Source: an uncultured Chloroflexus sp. (lineage in GTDB: Bacteria; Chloroflexota; Chloroflexia; Chloroflexales; Chloroflexaceae). Taken from it: DNA of 64,000 nucleotides. The translations under genes and the position numbers were made by a program. Of this stretch, positions 1 to 9,049 are shown piece after piece (within the stretch, counting starts at the first letter, position 1; each line of letters begins with the position of its first letter). Location of the stretch: the NCBI RefSeq assembly GCF_937129525.1, contig NZ_CAKZNK010000143.1, forward strand, positions 45,254-109,253, given 5' to 3'. The notes under the pieces were generated by a model. That model was not told the DNA's origin. It worked only from the letters and a program-made list of their open reading frames with translations, and searched no databases.

Positions 1-416
1 TGATTGCCCCACCTACTCCCACGTTAGCTCCAGCTCCCACCATTGCATTACCGACATTACCCGCCCTCTCTCCTGAAGAGCGCTGGCGCGCGCAGCAACT
101 GGATCGCCAGATCTTTCCTGAACTGCGTTTATATACAACAAAACGCAGCGAATTATACTGGTATGATCCAATAAATCAACAACCTGTGCTCATCGGTACT
201 ATCAATGGTGAGTTTATGGCTCAGGCAACGTTCTTTTGGCGTGAAAATAGCCAGCCAGCCCTTGAAGTTCCGTATCAGATTAATCGCTCATATGGGCTTT
301 CCGCACTTTCTCCGGCTTTAATTGACCGGATCCGCGCTGCCGGATACTCCGACTGGATCGAAACATTTGTATTTCTTACCCCTGCTGTCCAGGCCAAGGA
401 TTTGCCTGGACAGTAA
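1..416 (+). CDS. C-terminal end of an unrecognised protein (5' partial)
   Basis: The reading frame is open from base 3 to the TAA at 414-416 and has no start inside the window, so the N-terminus lies upstream. The visible part opens with a Pro/Thr/Ala-rich stretch typical of an extracytoplasmic linker. A compact domain of about 115 residues follows, rich in aromatics (Trp, Tyr, Phe). I do not recognise the family. The linker suggests a secreted or membrane-anchored protein. The last codons overlap a 10-bp stem-loop at 385-413. Confidence 0.6.
   Translation, partial: IAPPTPTLAPAPTIALPTLPALSPEERWRAQQLDRQIFPELRLYTTKRSELYWYDPINQQPVLIGTINGEFMAQATFFWRENSQPALEVPYQINRSYGLSALSPALIDRIRAAGYSDWIETFVFLTPAVQAKDLPGQ
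385..413 (+). terminator. Stem-loop overlapping the end of the first gene
   Basis: Two perfect 10-base arms (CTGTCCAGGC and GCCTGGACAG) surround a 9-base loop. The structure ends right before the stop codon. No T-tract follows, so it is either a weak terminator or an mRNA 3'-end stabiliser. Confidence 0.4.
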
Positions 417-503
417 CCTTGTTACGATGTGATTATTTTAAGGCTGTATCATGGCTTATGGCTTTGTTGGAAGGATGAAAGCTTTGTTAGAAAAGGAACT
501 GCC

Positions 504-1406
504 GTGAGTAGTCGCTATCTTGAAATGGTTCGTGGGCAACGCCGCCGCAACGGATGGCAATTTACCTCCAAGTCGCTGCTCGCAATCCTCGCCTTTATTG
601 CAATGATCGGTTCGGCGGTTTACTGGTGGGGTGTTCAGAGCCAGCTTACCGGCAACTGGATTATCGCCGCCGCCTACACGGCAATCCTCGTGCTGGCGCC
701 ACCCAGCCTGATGTCCTTCCTTATCCCATGGTCGCCTGGCGGCATGTTATTGCAGAAGATTAATGCCCGCACCTGGGGTTATGTCGCAGTGATGATAGCG
801 GCCCTTTACCTGGTCTATTATTCTTTTGAAATACAATGGACGTGGTGGGCGTCACAGCCAGTCGTGCAAAGCACTGGCCTGGTAATTCAGCAGGTCTTGA
901 TCGGCATTATTGGCTTTATTATCATTCCGGCGTTGTTATGGACACCGGTCACTTCAGAGGAATTGGTCGAGCAGGTCAGGCAGGCCCACCTTGTTCGCCG
1001 TTACGAGTTGCAAACCCAGGCCGATATTGCAATTTTGCGGGCCACATTGCTGCGCGCGCAAGAGAAAGCCTTAATCGGTTTTGCTAATCTCACTGTGCAA
1101 GAACGGGAAGAACTGGCCGCAGTGATGCGGGGGTTGGTCAAGGGCATCGATGCTACGCTGCGTGATATTGGTGAGAGTGTAAAAACTGTCAGTGGGGCGA
1201 CTGTTCCGTTTAATAGCCTGGAAGATAATGAAGATATTCGCCAATACCTTGATTTTGTCGCTGAAACGCTGACCGAAAATTCATTGCTGCCGCGGCGCCC
1301 CTCTAACCAAACAGAAACTGCCACGCGCCAGTTAACGCATCGCGATCGCGACGGAGAAGAATATTACGAGGACGAACGGCGCACACGCGCGTTGCGGCCA
1401 CGCTAG
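504..1406 (+). CDS. Multi-pass membrane protein of unknown function
   Basis: About 300 residues from a GTG at 504, chosen because AAGGA lies about 8 bases upstream; an earlier in-frame GTG at 429 has no such site. Roughly four hydrophobic segments fill residues 20-160. A charged cytoplasmic part follows (about 170-240), predicted helical and rich in Glu, Arg and Leu. The C-terminal tail is hydrophilic and rich in Arg and Asp. No enzymatic motif is visible. The 80-aa gene starts 12 bases downstream and nadD and rsmG follow, so the four genes probably share a transcript. Function unknown. Confidence 0.7.
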   Translation: MSSRYLEMVRGQRRRNGWQFTSKSLLAILAFIAMIGSAVYWWGVQSQLTGNWIIAAAYTAILVLAPPSLMSFLIPWSPGGMLLQKINARTWGYVAVMIAALYLVYYSFEIQWTWWASQPVVQSTGLVIQQVLIGIIGFIIIPALLWTPVTSEELVEQVRQAHLVRRYELQTQADIAILRATLLRAQEKALIGFANLTVQEREELAAVMRGLVKGIDATLRDIGESVKTVSGATVPFNSLEDNEDIRQYLDFVAETLTENSLLPRRPSNQTETATRQLTHRDRDGEEYYEDERRTRALRPR

Positions 1407-1418
1407 GCAGGTTATCGT

Positions 1419-1661
1419 ATGCGCGGCTATCGCTTCACAACCGATGACCGTCTGCCTGAACGCGATTTGCAAGAGCTGGCCGATGAGCTGGCCATTCAGT
1501 TGCACTTTTCGTTGGGTGAGCGGGTCTTTGTTCTGCCGCGGAGTGATGTGGCCGAGTTGATCTGGCCATATATCGATGACCTTCATCCCGACGACCAGAA
1601 TGACCTGGTCTGGCTGGTCTGGCACCTCTTTCAAGAGGCTCAGGAACTGGATGGAGAATGA
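1419..1661 (+). CDS. Small acidic protein of unknown function
   Basis: Eighty residues, acidic overall, with many Asp, Glu, Leu and Trp. The second half is a likely amphipathic helix with several tryptophans. There is no signal peptide, membrane segment or cysteine. It lies 12 bases after the membrane-protein gene and 9 bases before nadD, with an AGG-type ribosome site in the short gap. That tight packing supports a real gene. No family recognised. Confidence 0.6.
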   Translation: MRGYRFTTDDRLPERDLQELADELAIQLHFSLGERVFVLPRSDVAELIWPYIDDLHPDDQNDLVWLVWHLFQEAQELDGE

Positions 1662-1670
1662 GCTGGCACC

Positions 1671-2288
1671 ATGATGGCTGCCGTTCGCCGTCTCGGAATC
1701 TATGGAGGCACATTTGATCCGATCCACTTCGGGCATCTGGCAATTGTCGAAGAGGCACGCTGGTATTGTCAACTTGATCAGATTTTGATAGTGCCTGCTG
1801 CTGCCCAACCACTCAAAGCAGGCCATCTTGCCGCGGGGCATCACCGGCTGGAAATGGTCAGGCTGGCATGCGCCAACAACCCGGCACTGATCCCTTCTGC
1901 GCTTGAACTTGATCGGCCACCCCCCTCTTACACAATTGACACCTTACGGATCTGCCAGGAGCGTTACGGATCTGGGGTGGAATTGTTCCTGATCGTTGGC
2001 GCTGACGCTGCCGCTGAACTGTCACGCTGGCGCGAACCTGACCAGATCGCCCAACTCGCCCGCCTGGTGGTGGTTGGGCGACCGGGATACACCTTCGACT
2101 ACGAAGGATTGTGCGCAACTATTCCTGCATTGCGCGACCGCGTTATTGTGATCGAAGGCCCAAAACTCGCCATCTCCAGCACTGACCTGCGGCAGCGACT
2201 CGCGACCGGTCGCCCGGTTCGCTACCAGTTGCCTGATACCGTACTCGCTTACCTGATCCGTCACCAACTATACAACACCAAGGGCTAA
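1671..2288 (+). CDS. nadD: Nicotinate-nucleotide adenylyltransferase
   Basis: Adenylates nicotinate mononucleotide with ATP to give deamido-NAD in cytoplasmic NAD synthesis. The nucleotidyltransferase signature GGTFDPIHFGHL sits near residues 12-23, with the usual histidines (IHFGH). The C-terminal ISSTDLRQRL matches the family ISSTxIR motif. At about 205 residues it has the usual length. Adjacent ATGs at 1671 and 1674 cannot be separated by eye. It is followed six bases later by rsmG, a housekeeping pairing that supports the call. Confidence 0.95.
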   Translation: MMAAVRRLGIYGGTFDPIHFGHLAIVEEARWYCQLDQILIVPAAAQPLKAGHLAAGHHRLEMVRLACANNPALIPSALELDRPPPSYTIDTLRICQERYGSGVELFLIVGADAAAELSRWREPDQIAQLARLVVVGRPGYTFDYEGLCATIPALRDRVIVIEGPKLAISSTDLRQRLATGRPVRYQLPDTVLAYLIRHQLYNTKG

Positions 2289-2294
2289 AATCAC

Positions 2295-3011
2295 ATGACT
2301 GACACTGCCGACCGTTTACTGAGCGAAACTGTCGCGGCTTGGGGATTGTCGCTGAGCGAGCATCAATTAGCACAATTTCACCGTTACCTCGATGAGTTGA
2401 TCATCTGGAATGATCGCTTCAATTTGACAGCCGTGCGTGATCGCCCGGCAATGATCCGCCGTCACCTGCTTGACTCGCTCTGGCTAGCCCGCGATTGGTA
2501 TCGGCTACCGGCAAACCTGATTGACATCGGCAGCGGCGCTGGTTTTCCCGCCCTGCCGATCAAAATCTTGTATCCGACTCTACCGGTCACCCTGGTTGAA
2601 GCAACCGGCAAGAAGGCAGATTTTCTCCGCTATGTAATCGATTGTCTGGGATTGAGTGGCACGCGAGTGATCAATGAACGGATCGAAACAGTCGGCCACG
2701 ATCCGGCTGAACGCGAACGATACGAGGTTGTGACGGCTCGCGCCGTCGCCGAGCTTCGCGTACTGGTGGAATATGCGCTGCCCTTGTTGCAGGTTGGCGG
2801 ACGCCTGCTTGCGCCCAAAGGACGCGATCCCGAAGCTGAAATTGCCGCAGCTCGTCCTGCTTTACGTCTGCTTGGCGGCGAGCTAAGTTACTGTCAGCCC
2901 GTACACATTCCCGGTGAAGAACCGCGCAGTCTGGTGGTGATCAGCAAAGTTGCCCCTACTCCCGACCGTTTCCCACGCCGGGTGGGAATACCGGCGCGAC
3001 GACCGTTGTAA
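2295..3011 (+). CDS. rsmG: 16S rRNA (guanine-N7) methyltransferase RsmG (GidB)
   Basis: SAM-dependent methyltransferase that modifies G527 (E. coli numbering) of 16S rRNA. The SAM-binding loop DIGSGAGFP lies near residues 77-85, and a conserved [12 protein letters not shown] stretch follows near residue 150. Length 238 residues, as expected. It ends the leading plus-strand gene run; an untranslated gap with a promoter for pspA follows. Loss of this enzyme is classically linked to low-level streptomycin resistance; the gene here appears intact. Confidence 0.95.
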   Translation: MTDTADRLLSETVAAWGLSLSEHQLAQFHRYLDELIIWNDRFNLTAVRDRPAMIRRHLLDSLWLARDWYRLPANLIDIGSGAGFPALPIKILYPTLPVTLVEATGKKADFLRYVIDCLGLSGTRVINERIETVGHDPAERERYEVVTARAVAELRVLVEYALPLLQVGGRLLAPKGRDPEAEIAAARPALRLLGGELSYCQPVHIPGEEPRSLVVISKVAPTPDRFPRRVGIPARRPL

Positions 3012-3156
3012 AAGAAGCTGGCCCGGCGTGTTGTGACCTGCTCACGTTCCTTCAATTTCCGCCATCAGCTCTCGACCAGCTTACTGCATGAGGTTCACAT
3101 ATGGTTGCCTGATTTTGATGCAACTTTCACGCTAGTCAATTCGTACAGATCAACGG

Positions 3157-3186
3157 TTGTGGAAGACATTGTCGGTGTGCTACAAT
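3157..3186 (+). promoter_or_regulatory. Predicted sigma-A promoter of pspA
   Basis: TTGTGG (3157-3162), an 18-base spacer, then TACAAT (3181-3186). It lies about 75 bases before the pspA start. The -35 is imperfect, so this is a moderate prediction. Confidence 0.45.
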
Positions 3187-3259
3187 ACCATTAGCATTTT
3201 CACCGCAATCATGCCGCTCCGCAATCGTTTTGATCAGGCATCCACAAGGAGGAGATCCC

Positions 3260-3922
3260 ATGTCCATTCTCGGTCGTATCAAAGATCTGATCAGTGCGAA
3301 CATCAACGCAATGCTCGACAAGGCGGAGGATCCGGAGAAGATGGCAAATGAATATTTGCGCCAGCTTACCAACGAGCTGTACGAAGCCCGAACAGGCGTA
3401 GCTCAGGCCATGGCCGATGAGACCCGACTCGAGCAGCGGCGGATTGCGGCTGAGGGTGAAGCAGAGCAGTGGCAAATCAAGGCTGAGCGAGCGCTTCGCG
3501 CCGGCGATGAGGCTTTGGCGAAAGCGGCGCTGGCCCGCAAAGTGCAGGCCCAGAAGCTGGCCGAGCAGTATCGCGCTCAAGAGAAAGCGCAGGAAGAGCA
3601 GGTAGAGGCGTTGCAGCAGGCACTGATCGATCTCGAAACCCGGATTGCCGAAGTCAAGGCGCGAAAAGAACTTATTATCGCCAAGAAGAATCGGGCACAA
3701 ACCCAAGAGGCGCTGCAACGCACCGCAGCTTCCATCGGTCGCGTGAGCGCGCTTGACAAGCTCGATCAACTGGAAGAGAAGGTTGACGACCGGCTGGCCC
3801 GCGCTGAAGCGATGGCTAAACTGGAAAGTGGTTCGCTCGAGGCTCGCTTCCGCGATCTGGAAAAAGAGACCGAGGTTGATAGCGAGCTGGCCGAACTGAA
3901 ACGGAAACTGGGCTTGAGCTGA
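3260..3922 (+). CDS. pspA: PspA/IM30 (Vipp1-like) membrane-protecting protein
   Basis: ESCRT-III-like peripheral membrane protein that coats and stabilises stressed inner membrane. The 220-residue protein is almost entirely charged alpha-helical coiled coil (Ala, Glu, Lys, Arg, Gln). Its amphipathic N-terminal helix opens MSILGRIKDLISANINAML, typical of the family. The ATG at 3260 is chosen because AGGAGGAG sits 5-8 bases upstream; the frame continues to an earlier ATG that lacks a site. No pspB/pspC partners are adjacent, and it appears monocistronic, ending at a strong hairpin. Confidence 0.93.
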   Translation: MSILGRIKDLISANINAMLDKAEDPEKMANEYLRQLTNELYEARTGVAQAMADETRLEQRRIAAEGEAEQWQIKAERALRAGDEALAKAALARKVQAQKLAEQYRAQEKAQEEQVEALQQALIDLETRIAEVKARKELIIAKKNRAQTQEALQRTAASIGRVSALDKLDQLEEKVDDRLARAEAMAKLESGSLEARFRDLEKETEVDSELAELKRKLGLS

Positions 3923-3960
3923 TTGCGGGCGCCAAACGTAACACGCAACGTCTAAGCGGC

Positions 3961-3990
3961 GCGGGCGGGTTTGCACCCGCCCGCACTTGT
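3961..3990 (+). terminator. Hairpin terminator after pspA
   Basis: GCGGGCGGGT, loop TTGC, ACCCGCCCGC: a perfect 10-bp GC-rich stem, followed by a T-rich stretch (ACTTGTATCTTT). It lies between the convergent pspA and thymidine kinase genes and could act in both directions. Confidence 0.65.
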
Positions 3991-4068
3991 ATCTTTCAGC
4001 GCGGCTGGCAATGGAAGCGTTCAGGAATTATCAGCCCTCTATCGACGCTCGTACAAGAACGTTGCATG

Positions 4069-4650
4069 CTACCGTGCCGGCTCGTAACAGGCGCGGCAAC
4101 GAGCTTCGTACATATCGAGGCCGCCAACCACGATGGTTGGCGCATTGGCAGGAGCAGGTTTGCCGTCAATAAGCCGCTGCGAGCGAGTAGCATAAGCGCC
4201 GCATTTCACACAGATCGCGTACAGTTTATCAACCTGCTCAGCCAGCGCAAGCAAATGCATCATCGCCGGAAATGGTTCAGCGCGGTAGTTGAGATCGAGA
4301 CCGGCCACAATGACTCGCGCGCCGCGGTCGGCCAGCAATTGACAACCACGAACCATCTCTGCCGGATCATCGTCAAACAGATGTAGCTCATCGATCGCCA
4401 CCACCTGCGCATCTTCGGCAAAGGTCAGAATTTCGCCCATCGTTGCAACCGTAATCGCTTCCAGCCGGCTACCGCTATGGCTCGACACCTGGCCTTCAGC
4501 ATAGCGCGTATCCATGCGGGGCGTGAAGATTCGATACGATTGGCGCGCAATCCGCACCTGCCGCATACGCCGGATCAGCTCTTCGGTCTTGCCACTGTAC
4601 ATGCAACCACAAATGACCTCGATACGGCCACCATCACCTGGACGAGTCAT
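4069..4650 (-). CDS. tdk: Thymidine kinase
   Basis: Phosphorylates thymidine with ATP in the pyrimidine salvage pathway (type II, TK1-like). The P-loop [11 protein letters not shown] is near residues 15-25. The lid region [11 protein letters not shown] is present. Zinc-binding cysteines occur as CVKC and CRAC near residues 148-188. The normally conserved Gln of the DEAQFF motif reads His here (IDELHLF), a mild deviation. Length 193 residues is normal. Start has GGAGG just upstream on the minus strand. Divergent from the LOG-family gene. Confidence 0.93.
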   Translation of the reverse strand: MTRPGDGGRIEVICGCMYSGKTEELIRRMRQVRIARQSYRIFTPRMDTRYAEGQVSSHSGSRLEAITVATMGEILTFAEDAQVVAIDELHLFDDDPAEMVRGCQLLADRGARVIVAGLDLNYRAEPFPAMMHLLALAEQVDKLYAICVKCGAYATRSQRLIDGKPAPANAPTIVVGGLDMYEARCRACYEPAR

Positions 4651-4717
4651 CGTTCCTCCTGAAAATGTAGTATGCTATTGGCAATATCGTCCATTAACTT
4701 GCGGAGTATACCATACC

Positions 4718-5440
4718 ATGTCGCGCCAAACAGAAGATGAACGACTGCTGCGCACCGATCCTTACCGTCAGGCTCACGATTTTACTCACACCGACACCTG
4801 GCGAGTGTTGCGCATCATGGGTGAATTCGTCGAAGGTTTTGAGAACATGGCCGGTCTTGGACCGGCAGTCTCGATCTTCGGTTCAGCCCGTATTCCCCCT
4901 GCATCGCCAATCTATGCCGCTGCTACGGAAACAGCGCGGTTACTAGCCGAAGCCGGCTTCACCATTATCACCGGTGGCGGCCCTGGCTTGATGGAAGCCG
5001 CCAATAAGGGTGCGCGCGCCGGTGGTGGTCGTTCGGTTGGCTGCACGATTGAATTACCCTTCGAAGCCGGCGCAAATCCTTTTGTCGATCTTGAAGTTCG
5101 TTTTCGCTATTTCTTTGTGCGTAAAATTATGTTTGTAAAATATGCCCATGCCTTTGTCATCTTCCCGGGCGGTTTTGGAACGCTTGACGAGTTATTTGAG
5201 GCGCTAACGCTGATCCAAACGGGTAAAATTCACGATTTTCCAATTGTGTTATACGGTTCAACGTTCTGGCAGGGTATGATCGATTGGGCGCGCAATACGT
5301 TGCTCGCTAACGGCACGATTGCTCAATCGGATATTGACCGGTTGCAGGTCTGCGATGATCCGCAACAGATCTGCGACCTGATTGTCCAATCCTACCGTCA
5401 ACACCAGGGTGATAAGGACAACGCACCATGGACACACTAA
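4718..5440 (+). CDS. LOG-family nucleotide 5'-monophosphate nucleosidase (TIGR00730-type)
   Basis: A lysine-decarboxylase-like Rossmann protein, about 240 residues. The signature PGGFGTLDE lies near residue 150 and a nucleotide-binding GGGPGLMEAANKGA near residue 88. Family members hydrolyse nucleoside 5'-monophosphates (cytokinin riboside monophosphates in plants), not lysine, despite older names. Start chosen at 4718, preceded by GGAG; the longer open frame upstream overlaps the divergent thymidine kinase and is rejected. The substrate is not predictable from sequence. The last 13 bases overlap the next small gene. Confidence 0.88.
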   Translation: MSRQTEDERLLRTDPYRQAHDFTHTDTWRVLRIMGEFVEGFENMAGLGPAVSIFGSARIPPASPIYAAATETARLLAEAGFTIITGGGPGLMEAANKGARAGGGRSVGCTIELPFEAGANPFVDLEVRFRYFFVRKIMFVKYAHAFVIFPGGFGTLDELFEALTLIQTGKIHDFPIVLYGSTFWQGMIDWARNTLLANGTIAQSDIDRLQVCDDPQQICDLIVQSYRQHQGDKDNAPWTH

Positions 5441-5631
5441 CCTGGATGGCTGATGCCGGGCTATGTGCCTTGCTACGACGTTATTACCAGGGCGAAGCCG
5501 GCCTCTGGGCAGAGATTCTACGCTGTGTCGAGCGCGAACTGCGCGCGCGTCAATTGCCGCCGGCGCCCCGTCACGTGCGCTTTCGCCGCACTGACGAAGG
5601 GTACATCGTTGAAATCAGACCGGCGGCGTAG
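5428..5631 (+). CDS. Small protein of unknown function
   Basis: Sixty-seven residues, basic overall, with an alpha-helical N-terminal half containing Leu, Trp and two cysteines, and a short C-terminal stretch that could form beta-strands (HVRFRRTDEGYIVEIRP). It overlaps the end of the LOG-family gene by 13 bases, suggesting translational coupling, and ends at the bidirectional hairpin at 5630-5653. No family recognised. Confidence 0.55.
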   Translation: MDTLTWMADAGLCALLRRYYQGEAGLWAEILRCVERELRARQLPPAPRHVRFRRTDEGYIVEIRPAA

Positions 5632-5653
5632 CGCCGCTCGCTCGAGCGGCGCT
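5630..5653. terminator. Bidirectional hairpin between convergent genes
   Basis: AGCGCCGCT, six-base loop, AGCGGCGCT: a perfect 9-bp stem located exactly between the plus-strand small gene and the minus-strand rfbB. No T-tract on either side. Confidence 0.55.
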
Positions 5654-5675
5654 CACATACGCTGCGCAGACGGTG

Positions 5676-6704
5676 TTATCCTGCCGGGTACCCACTGCGT
5701 TCGAGGTACTGGCGACGGTAATATTCCAGATATTCACCCGATTTGATCGGTCGCCACCATGATTCGTTCTCGACAAACCAGCGTACCGTCTTTTCCAGCG
5801 CTTCGTCGAAGGAGTGGCGTGAACGCCAACCCAACGCTCGCAACTTCGAGCAATCAAGCGCATACCGGCGATCATGACCGGCCCGGTCGGCGACGTGCTG
5901 GATCAGGCTGTGCGGTTTACCGAGAATATCGAGAATCTTGCGCGCCATTTCGATGTTTGGGGTCTCAACTTCGGTGCCAACATTGTAGACTTCACCGATC
6001 TGACCTTTGTGCAGCACGATGTCAATCGCTTCGCAGTGATCAAGCACGTACTGATAGTCGCGTACCTGCAAACCATCACCGTAGATCGGTAGCGGCAGGT
6101 TATCGATAGCATTGGTCGTAAAGAGAGGAACGGCCTTTTCAGGATAATGATATGGCCCGATATTGTTTGAACCGCGGGTAATCGTGATCGGCACCCCATA
6201 GGTGATGTAGTAGGCGTAAACCAGATGCTCGGCGCCGGCTTTGCTGGCCGAATAAGGGCTGCGTGGCTCAAGCGGGTCGCCCTCGCGCGAACGACGCGGC
6301 GCCGGGATGGCTCCATACACCTCATCGGTGCTGATCTGGTGAAACCGCTCCAGTTGCAATTCTCGCGCCACCTCAAGCAAAGCCCACGTTCCATTCACAT
6401 TAGTTTGCACGACGGCATCAGGAGCCATAATCGAACGGTCAACATGGGTTTCGGCAGCAAAATTGACGATGGTGTCGATATCATGCGCGCGCACTGCCGC
6501 GCGCACTGCCTCAATATCACAAATATCACCTCGCACAAACGCAAAGTTTGGATGATCGGCAACTGGGGCCAGGTTGGCCAGATTACCGGCGTAGGTCAGC
6601 TTATCGAAGACAACAATCCGGTAATCGGCATATTTGGCCAGCATGTAATGAACAAAATTGCTGCCGATAAACCCGGCCCCGCCGGTAACAAGCAGATTTC
6701 GCAT
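5676..6704 (-). CDS. rfbB: dTDP-glucose 4,6-dehydratase
   Basis: Extended short-chain dehydrogenase that converts dTDP-glucose to dTDP-4-keto-6-deoxyglucose, the entry step to dTDP-rhamnose and other deoxysugars. NAD-binding GGAGFIGSNF is near residues 8-17. The substrate motif STDEVYGAIP and the catalytic YSASKAGAEH (Tyr/Lys) follow near 124-165. Length 342 residues is normal. No rfbA, rfbC or rfbD lies next to it, so the rest of the pathway must be elsewhere. The upstream purE-purK genes are on the same strand, but a gap of about 120 bases separates them. Confidence 0.95.
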   Translation of the reverse strand: MRNLLVTGGAGFIGSNFVHYMLAKYADYRIVVFDKLTYAGNLANLAPVADHPNFAFVRGDICDIEAVRAAVRAHDIDTIVNFAAETHVDRSIMAPDAVVQTNVNGTWALLEVARELQLERFHQISTDEVYGAIPAPRRSREGDPLEPRSPYSASKAGAEHLVYAYYITYGVPITITRGSNNIGPYHYPEKAVPLFTTNAIDNLPLPIYGDGLQVRDYQYVLDHCEAIDIVLHKGQIGEVYNVGTEVETPNIEMARKILDILGKPHSLIQHVADRAGHDRRYALDCSKLRALGWRSRHSFDEALEKTVRWFVENESWWRPIKSGEYLEYYRRQYLERSGYPAG

Positions 6705-6822
6705 GGTGATAATTGACCCTTTCGCTACGAGCTATTGACGCTATGGCGTTCGATTGCGCAGAACGGCCTGTGAGACCAATCGCGCCGATACGTTGCCTAA
6801 ACCAAGAGACCCTGATCTAAAT

Positions 6823-7317
6823 CTATTCTTCGGTAAAGATGCGATTTTTGGCCCGCGATTCGGCGGCCATCCGCTCTTTGTAGGCCAGCACTCGCGCCAG
6901 TAATTCAGGATCGGCGCTGGCCAGAATCTGTACGGCGAGCAAACCCGCATTGCGACCATTACCAATAGCAACGGTTGCCACCGGCACGCCAGCCGGCATT
7001 TGCACGATTGACAGGAGCGAGTCAAGACCATTGAGCGCCTTTCCCGGCACCGGTACACCAATCACCGGCAACGGTGAATGGGCCGCGATCATGCCGGGCA
7101 GGTGGGCCGCGCCACCGGCGCCGGCGATGATAACCCGCAAACCACGCTGGTGGGCAGTCATGCCGTACTCGGCCATATCGAGCGGCGTGCGATGGGCCGA
7201 GACAACGCGCGCTTCGTAGGGAATGGCAAATTCGCGACAGACATCAATTGCGCCTTGCATAATCGGTAGATCGCTGTCGCTACCCATGATAATGCCAACA
7301 AGCGGATGATCGGACAT
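6823..7317 (-). CDS. purE: N5-carboxyaminoimidazole ribonucleotide mutase
   Basis: Converts N5-CAIR to CAIR in purine biosynthesis. The N-terminal GSDSDLPIM and SAHRTP motifs, with the catalytic His, are near residues 12-45, and [11 protein letters not shown] follows near residue 66. At 164 residues it is the class I form, which needs PurK. purK lies immediately upstream on the same strand, confirming the two-enzyme route. The 97-base gap between them shows no clear promoter, so co-transcription is likely. Confidence 0.96.
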   Translation of the reverse strand: MSDHPLVGIIMGSDSDLPIMQGAIDVCREFAIPYEARVVSAHRTPLDMAEYGMTAHQRGLRVIIAGAGGAAHLPGMIAAHSPLPVIGVPVPGKALNGLDSLLSIVQMPAGVPVATVAIGNGRNAGLLAVQILASADPELLARVLAYKERMAAESRAKNRIFTEE

Positions 7318-7414
7318 AACAATTCCCTGTTACGCGACAATCAATTCTGATTGGGGAGAGCCGAGCAGACAGGTTAGCATCTCCTATCTACATCGCAATG
7401 CTGTGCATGCATCA

Positions 7415-8551
7415 TCAGCGATCGGGCATGGCTACGAGGTCAGCAGCCTGACGAGCGATTGCTTCGGCTTCGGTCAGGGTTGCTCCCAATGCAGTGACAT
7501 GACCCATCTTGCGCCCAATGCGCTCTTCACGTTTGCCATAGAAGTGGAGATGCGCGCCGGGCACGGCCAGAGCAGCCGTGATTGCGGTAGCATCGATTGG
7601 GCCGTTACGCTGGCCGAGCAGATTAACCATCACCGCTGCCGGCGCGCGCATAGCAGGCGAGCCTAACGGCCACCCCAACACGGCACGCAAATGGTTTTCA
7701 AACTGAGAGGTGACACAGGCCTCAATCGTGTAGTGCCCGGAATTGTGCGGTCGCGGCGCCAGTTCGTTGATCAACACCTGTCCATCAGCCAGGGCAAACA
7801 ACTCGACGCCAAAGATCCCAACTCCATCAACAGCTTGAATTGCAGCGACGGCCAGTTCAGTGGCGCGATCCGCCATGGCCGGCTCGATTGCAGCCGGGGC
7901 GTACACAATATGGCAGATATGATTACGCTGCACCGTCTCGACCACCGGGTAGACGGCAGTTATGCCATCGCGCCGGCGGGTGACCATCACGGCCAATTCG
8001 CGCGAAAATGGCACCCATGCCTCAACCAGCAGAGGACTCCCGCCGCGCGTAAGCCGTTCCCATGCCGGTGTAACATCAGCCGGACTGCGCAGCGTTGCGT
8101 TGCCATAGCCATCGTAGCCGTTGCGACGGGCCTTAAGCACGAGCGGCCAACCAAATTCCTGGGCAGTGGTCAGCACCTCATCCGGCGAGGAAACTGCGCA
8201 AAACGGTGGCACAGCAAGCCCCGCTGCTGCGAGCCGCTCCTTCTGCCACAATTTATCTTGCACCACGGCAACTGTTGCCGGCGTCGGCCAGACCGGCGTG
8301 CCCAACGCAACGACCCGCTCGAGTAAACCAGCATCGATGAACTCATTTTCCAGCGTGATCAGATCGCATTGACGGGCAAAGGCAGCTAGCACCGTTTCAT
8401 CTTCCCAAGGCCCGACAATGGAATGCTGCGTGTAACGCGCCGCCGGACTATCAGGCGCTCGTTCACAGATCACAACTTCAACGCCTAAACTGATGGCTGC
8501 CTGCACTAACATTTGCGCCAACTGGCCGCCACCAAAGATACCTACCCGCAT
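7415..8551 (-). CDS. purK: N5-carboxyaminoimidazole ribonucleotide synthase
   Basis: ATP-grasp enzyme that carboxylates AIR with bicarbonate, feeding PurE. The N-terminal GIFGGGQLAQML is the family nucleotide-fold signature. The ATP-grasp part includes PLVLKARRNGYDGYGN near residue 135 and the metal-binding LINELAPRPHNSGHYT near residue 265. Length 378 residues. First gene of the purKE unit, with a recognisable promoter upstream at 8589-8617. Confidence 0.96.
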   Translation of the reverse strand: MRVGIFGGGQLAQMLVQAAISLGVEVVICERAPDSPAARYTQHSIVGPWEDETVLAAFARQCDLITLENEFIDAGLLERVVALGTPVWPTPATVAVVQDKLWQKERLAAAGLAVPPFCAVSSPDEVLTTAQEFGWPLVLKARRNGYDGYGNATLRSPADVTPAWERLTRGGSPLLVEAWVPFSRELAVMVTRRRDGITAVYPVVETVQRNHICHIVYAPAAIEPAMADRATELAVAAIQAVDGVGIFGVELFALADGQVLINELAPRPHNSGHYTIEACVTSQFENHLRAVLGWPLGSPAMRAPAAVMVNLLGQRNGPIDATAITAALAVPGAHLHFYGKREERIGRKMGHVTALGATLTEAEAIARQAADLVAMPDR

Positions 8552-8588
8552 ACGCTTCCTGACCTGCTATCTCGTCGCCACAGTGGAT

Positions 8589-8617
8589 ATAGTACCGTCA
8601 GACTACCAGATGCGCAA
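8589..8617 (-). promoter_or_regulatory. Predicted sigma-A promoter of purKE
   Basis: On the minus strand: TTGCGC, a 17-base spacer, TACTAT, about 40 bases before the purK start. No purine riboswitch or obvious PUR-box was seen by eye. Confidence 0.5.
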
Positions 8618-8718
8618 GCCAGACACAATTGCGCTCCCGTTCAGGCAAACGCTGATTGCAGTATGGCACTCTGCGAGAGCAGACCATTCGGTTCAGCACA
8701 GCAGCGCATTATTTCCGC

Positions 8719-8724
8719 TATAAT
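8719..8724 (+). promoter_or_regulatory. Predicted -10 element of the small membrane protein gene
   Basis: A perfect TATAAT about 40 bases before the start codon at 8765. No good -35 element lies at 16-18 bases upstream, so only the -10 is supported. Confidence 0.35.
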
Positions 8725-8764
8725 ACAGACAGTAGCAACAACCAGGGCAAGGAGCATTGGATAT

Positions 8765-8959
8765 ATGTCAATTTCTTCACGCAGCAATCGTCGCCGTTCA
8801 ACCCAACGCCAGAATCCGGTGCGTCGTCCGGTCGCGCGAACTGTCGAACCACCGGATTACAGTCGCGAATACGCTGATGTGCGCCAGGATTTGATTTGGA
8901 TCACCATCCTTGGGGGCATATTGACGATTGGGATGATCGCGGCTTCGTTTGTGATCTAG
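8765..8959 (+). CDS. Small single-pass membrane protein
   Basis: Sixty-four residues. The first half is strongly basic (many Arg, Ser, Gln) and contains no hydrophobic stretch. A single transmembrane helix ends the protein near residues 43-63, giving a tail-anchored or N-in topology. AAGGAG sits 13-18 bases upstream of ATG 8765; the longer open frame runs back over purK and is rejected. No family recognised. The downstream WYL regulator starts about 90 bases later and may be separate because it has its own inverted repeat. Confidence 0.6.
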   Translation: MSISSRSNRRRSTQRQNPVRRPVARTVEPPDYSREYADVRQDLIWITILGGILTIGMIAASFVI

Positions 8960-9015
8960 CGTTTGGCTTCGTGATGCAGATGAAACTCTGGCACAGGCAA
9001 CCAGTCCTGTCATAG

Positions 9016-9040
9016 CAGTATCATCTGACGGTTGATACTG
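9016..9040. promoter_or_regulatory. Inverted repeat, candidate operator of the WYL regulator
   Basis: CAGTATCA and TGATACTG form a perfect 8-bp inverted repeat separated by 9 bases. It ends ten bases before the ATG of the WYL-domain regulator. The centre-to-centre spacing of about 17 bases fits a dimeric helix-turn-helix protein. Autoregulation is an inference. Confidence 0.45.
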
Positions 9041-9049
9041 GGACGGGCT

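Noticed and set aside
3230..3259. Ten extra codons at the start of pspA
   Set aside because: They contain the SD of the true start and are absent from the family.
8513..8764. Long N-terminal extension of the small membrane protein
   Set aside because: It runs back over the start of purK; ATG 8765 has the ribosome site AAGGAG.
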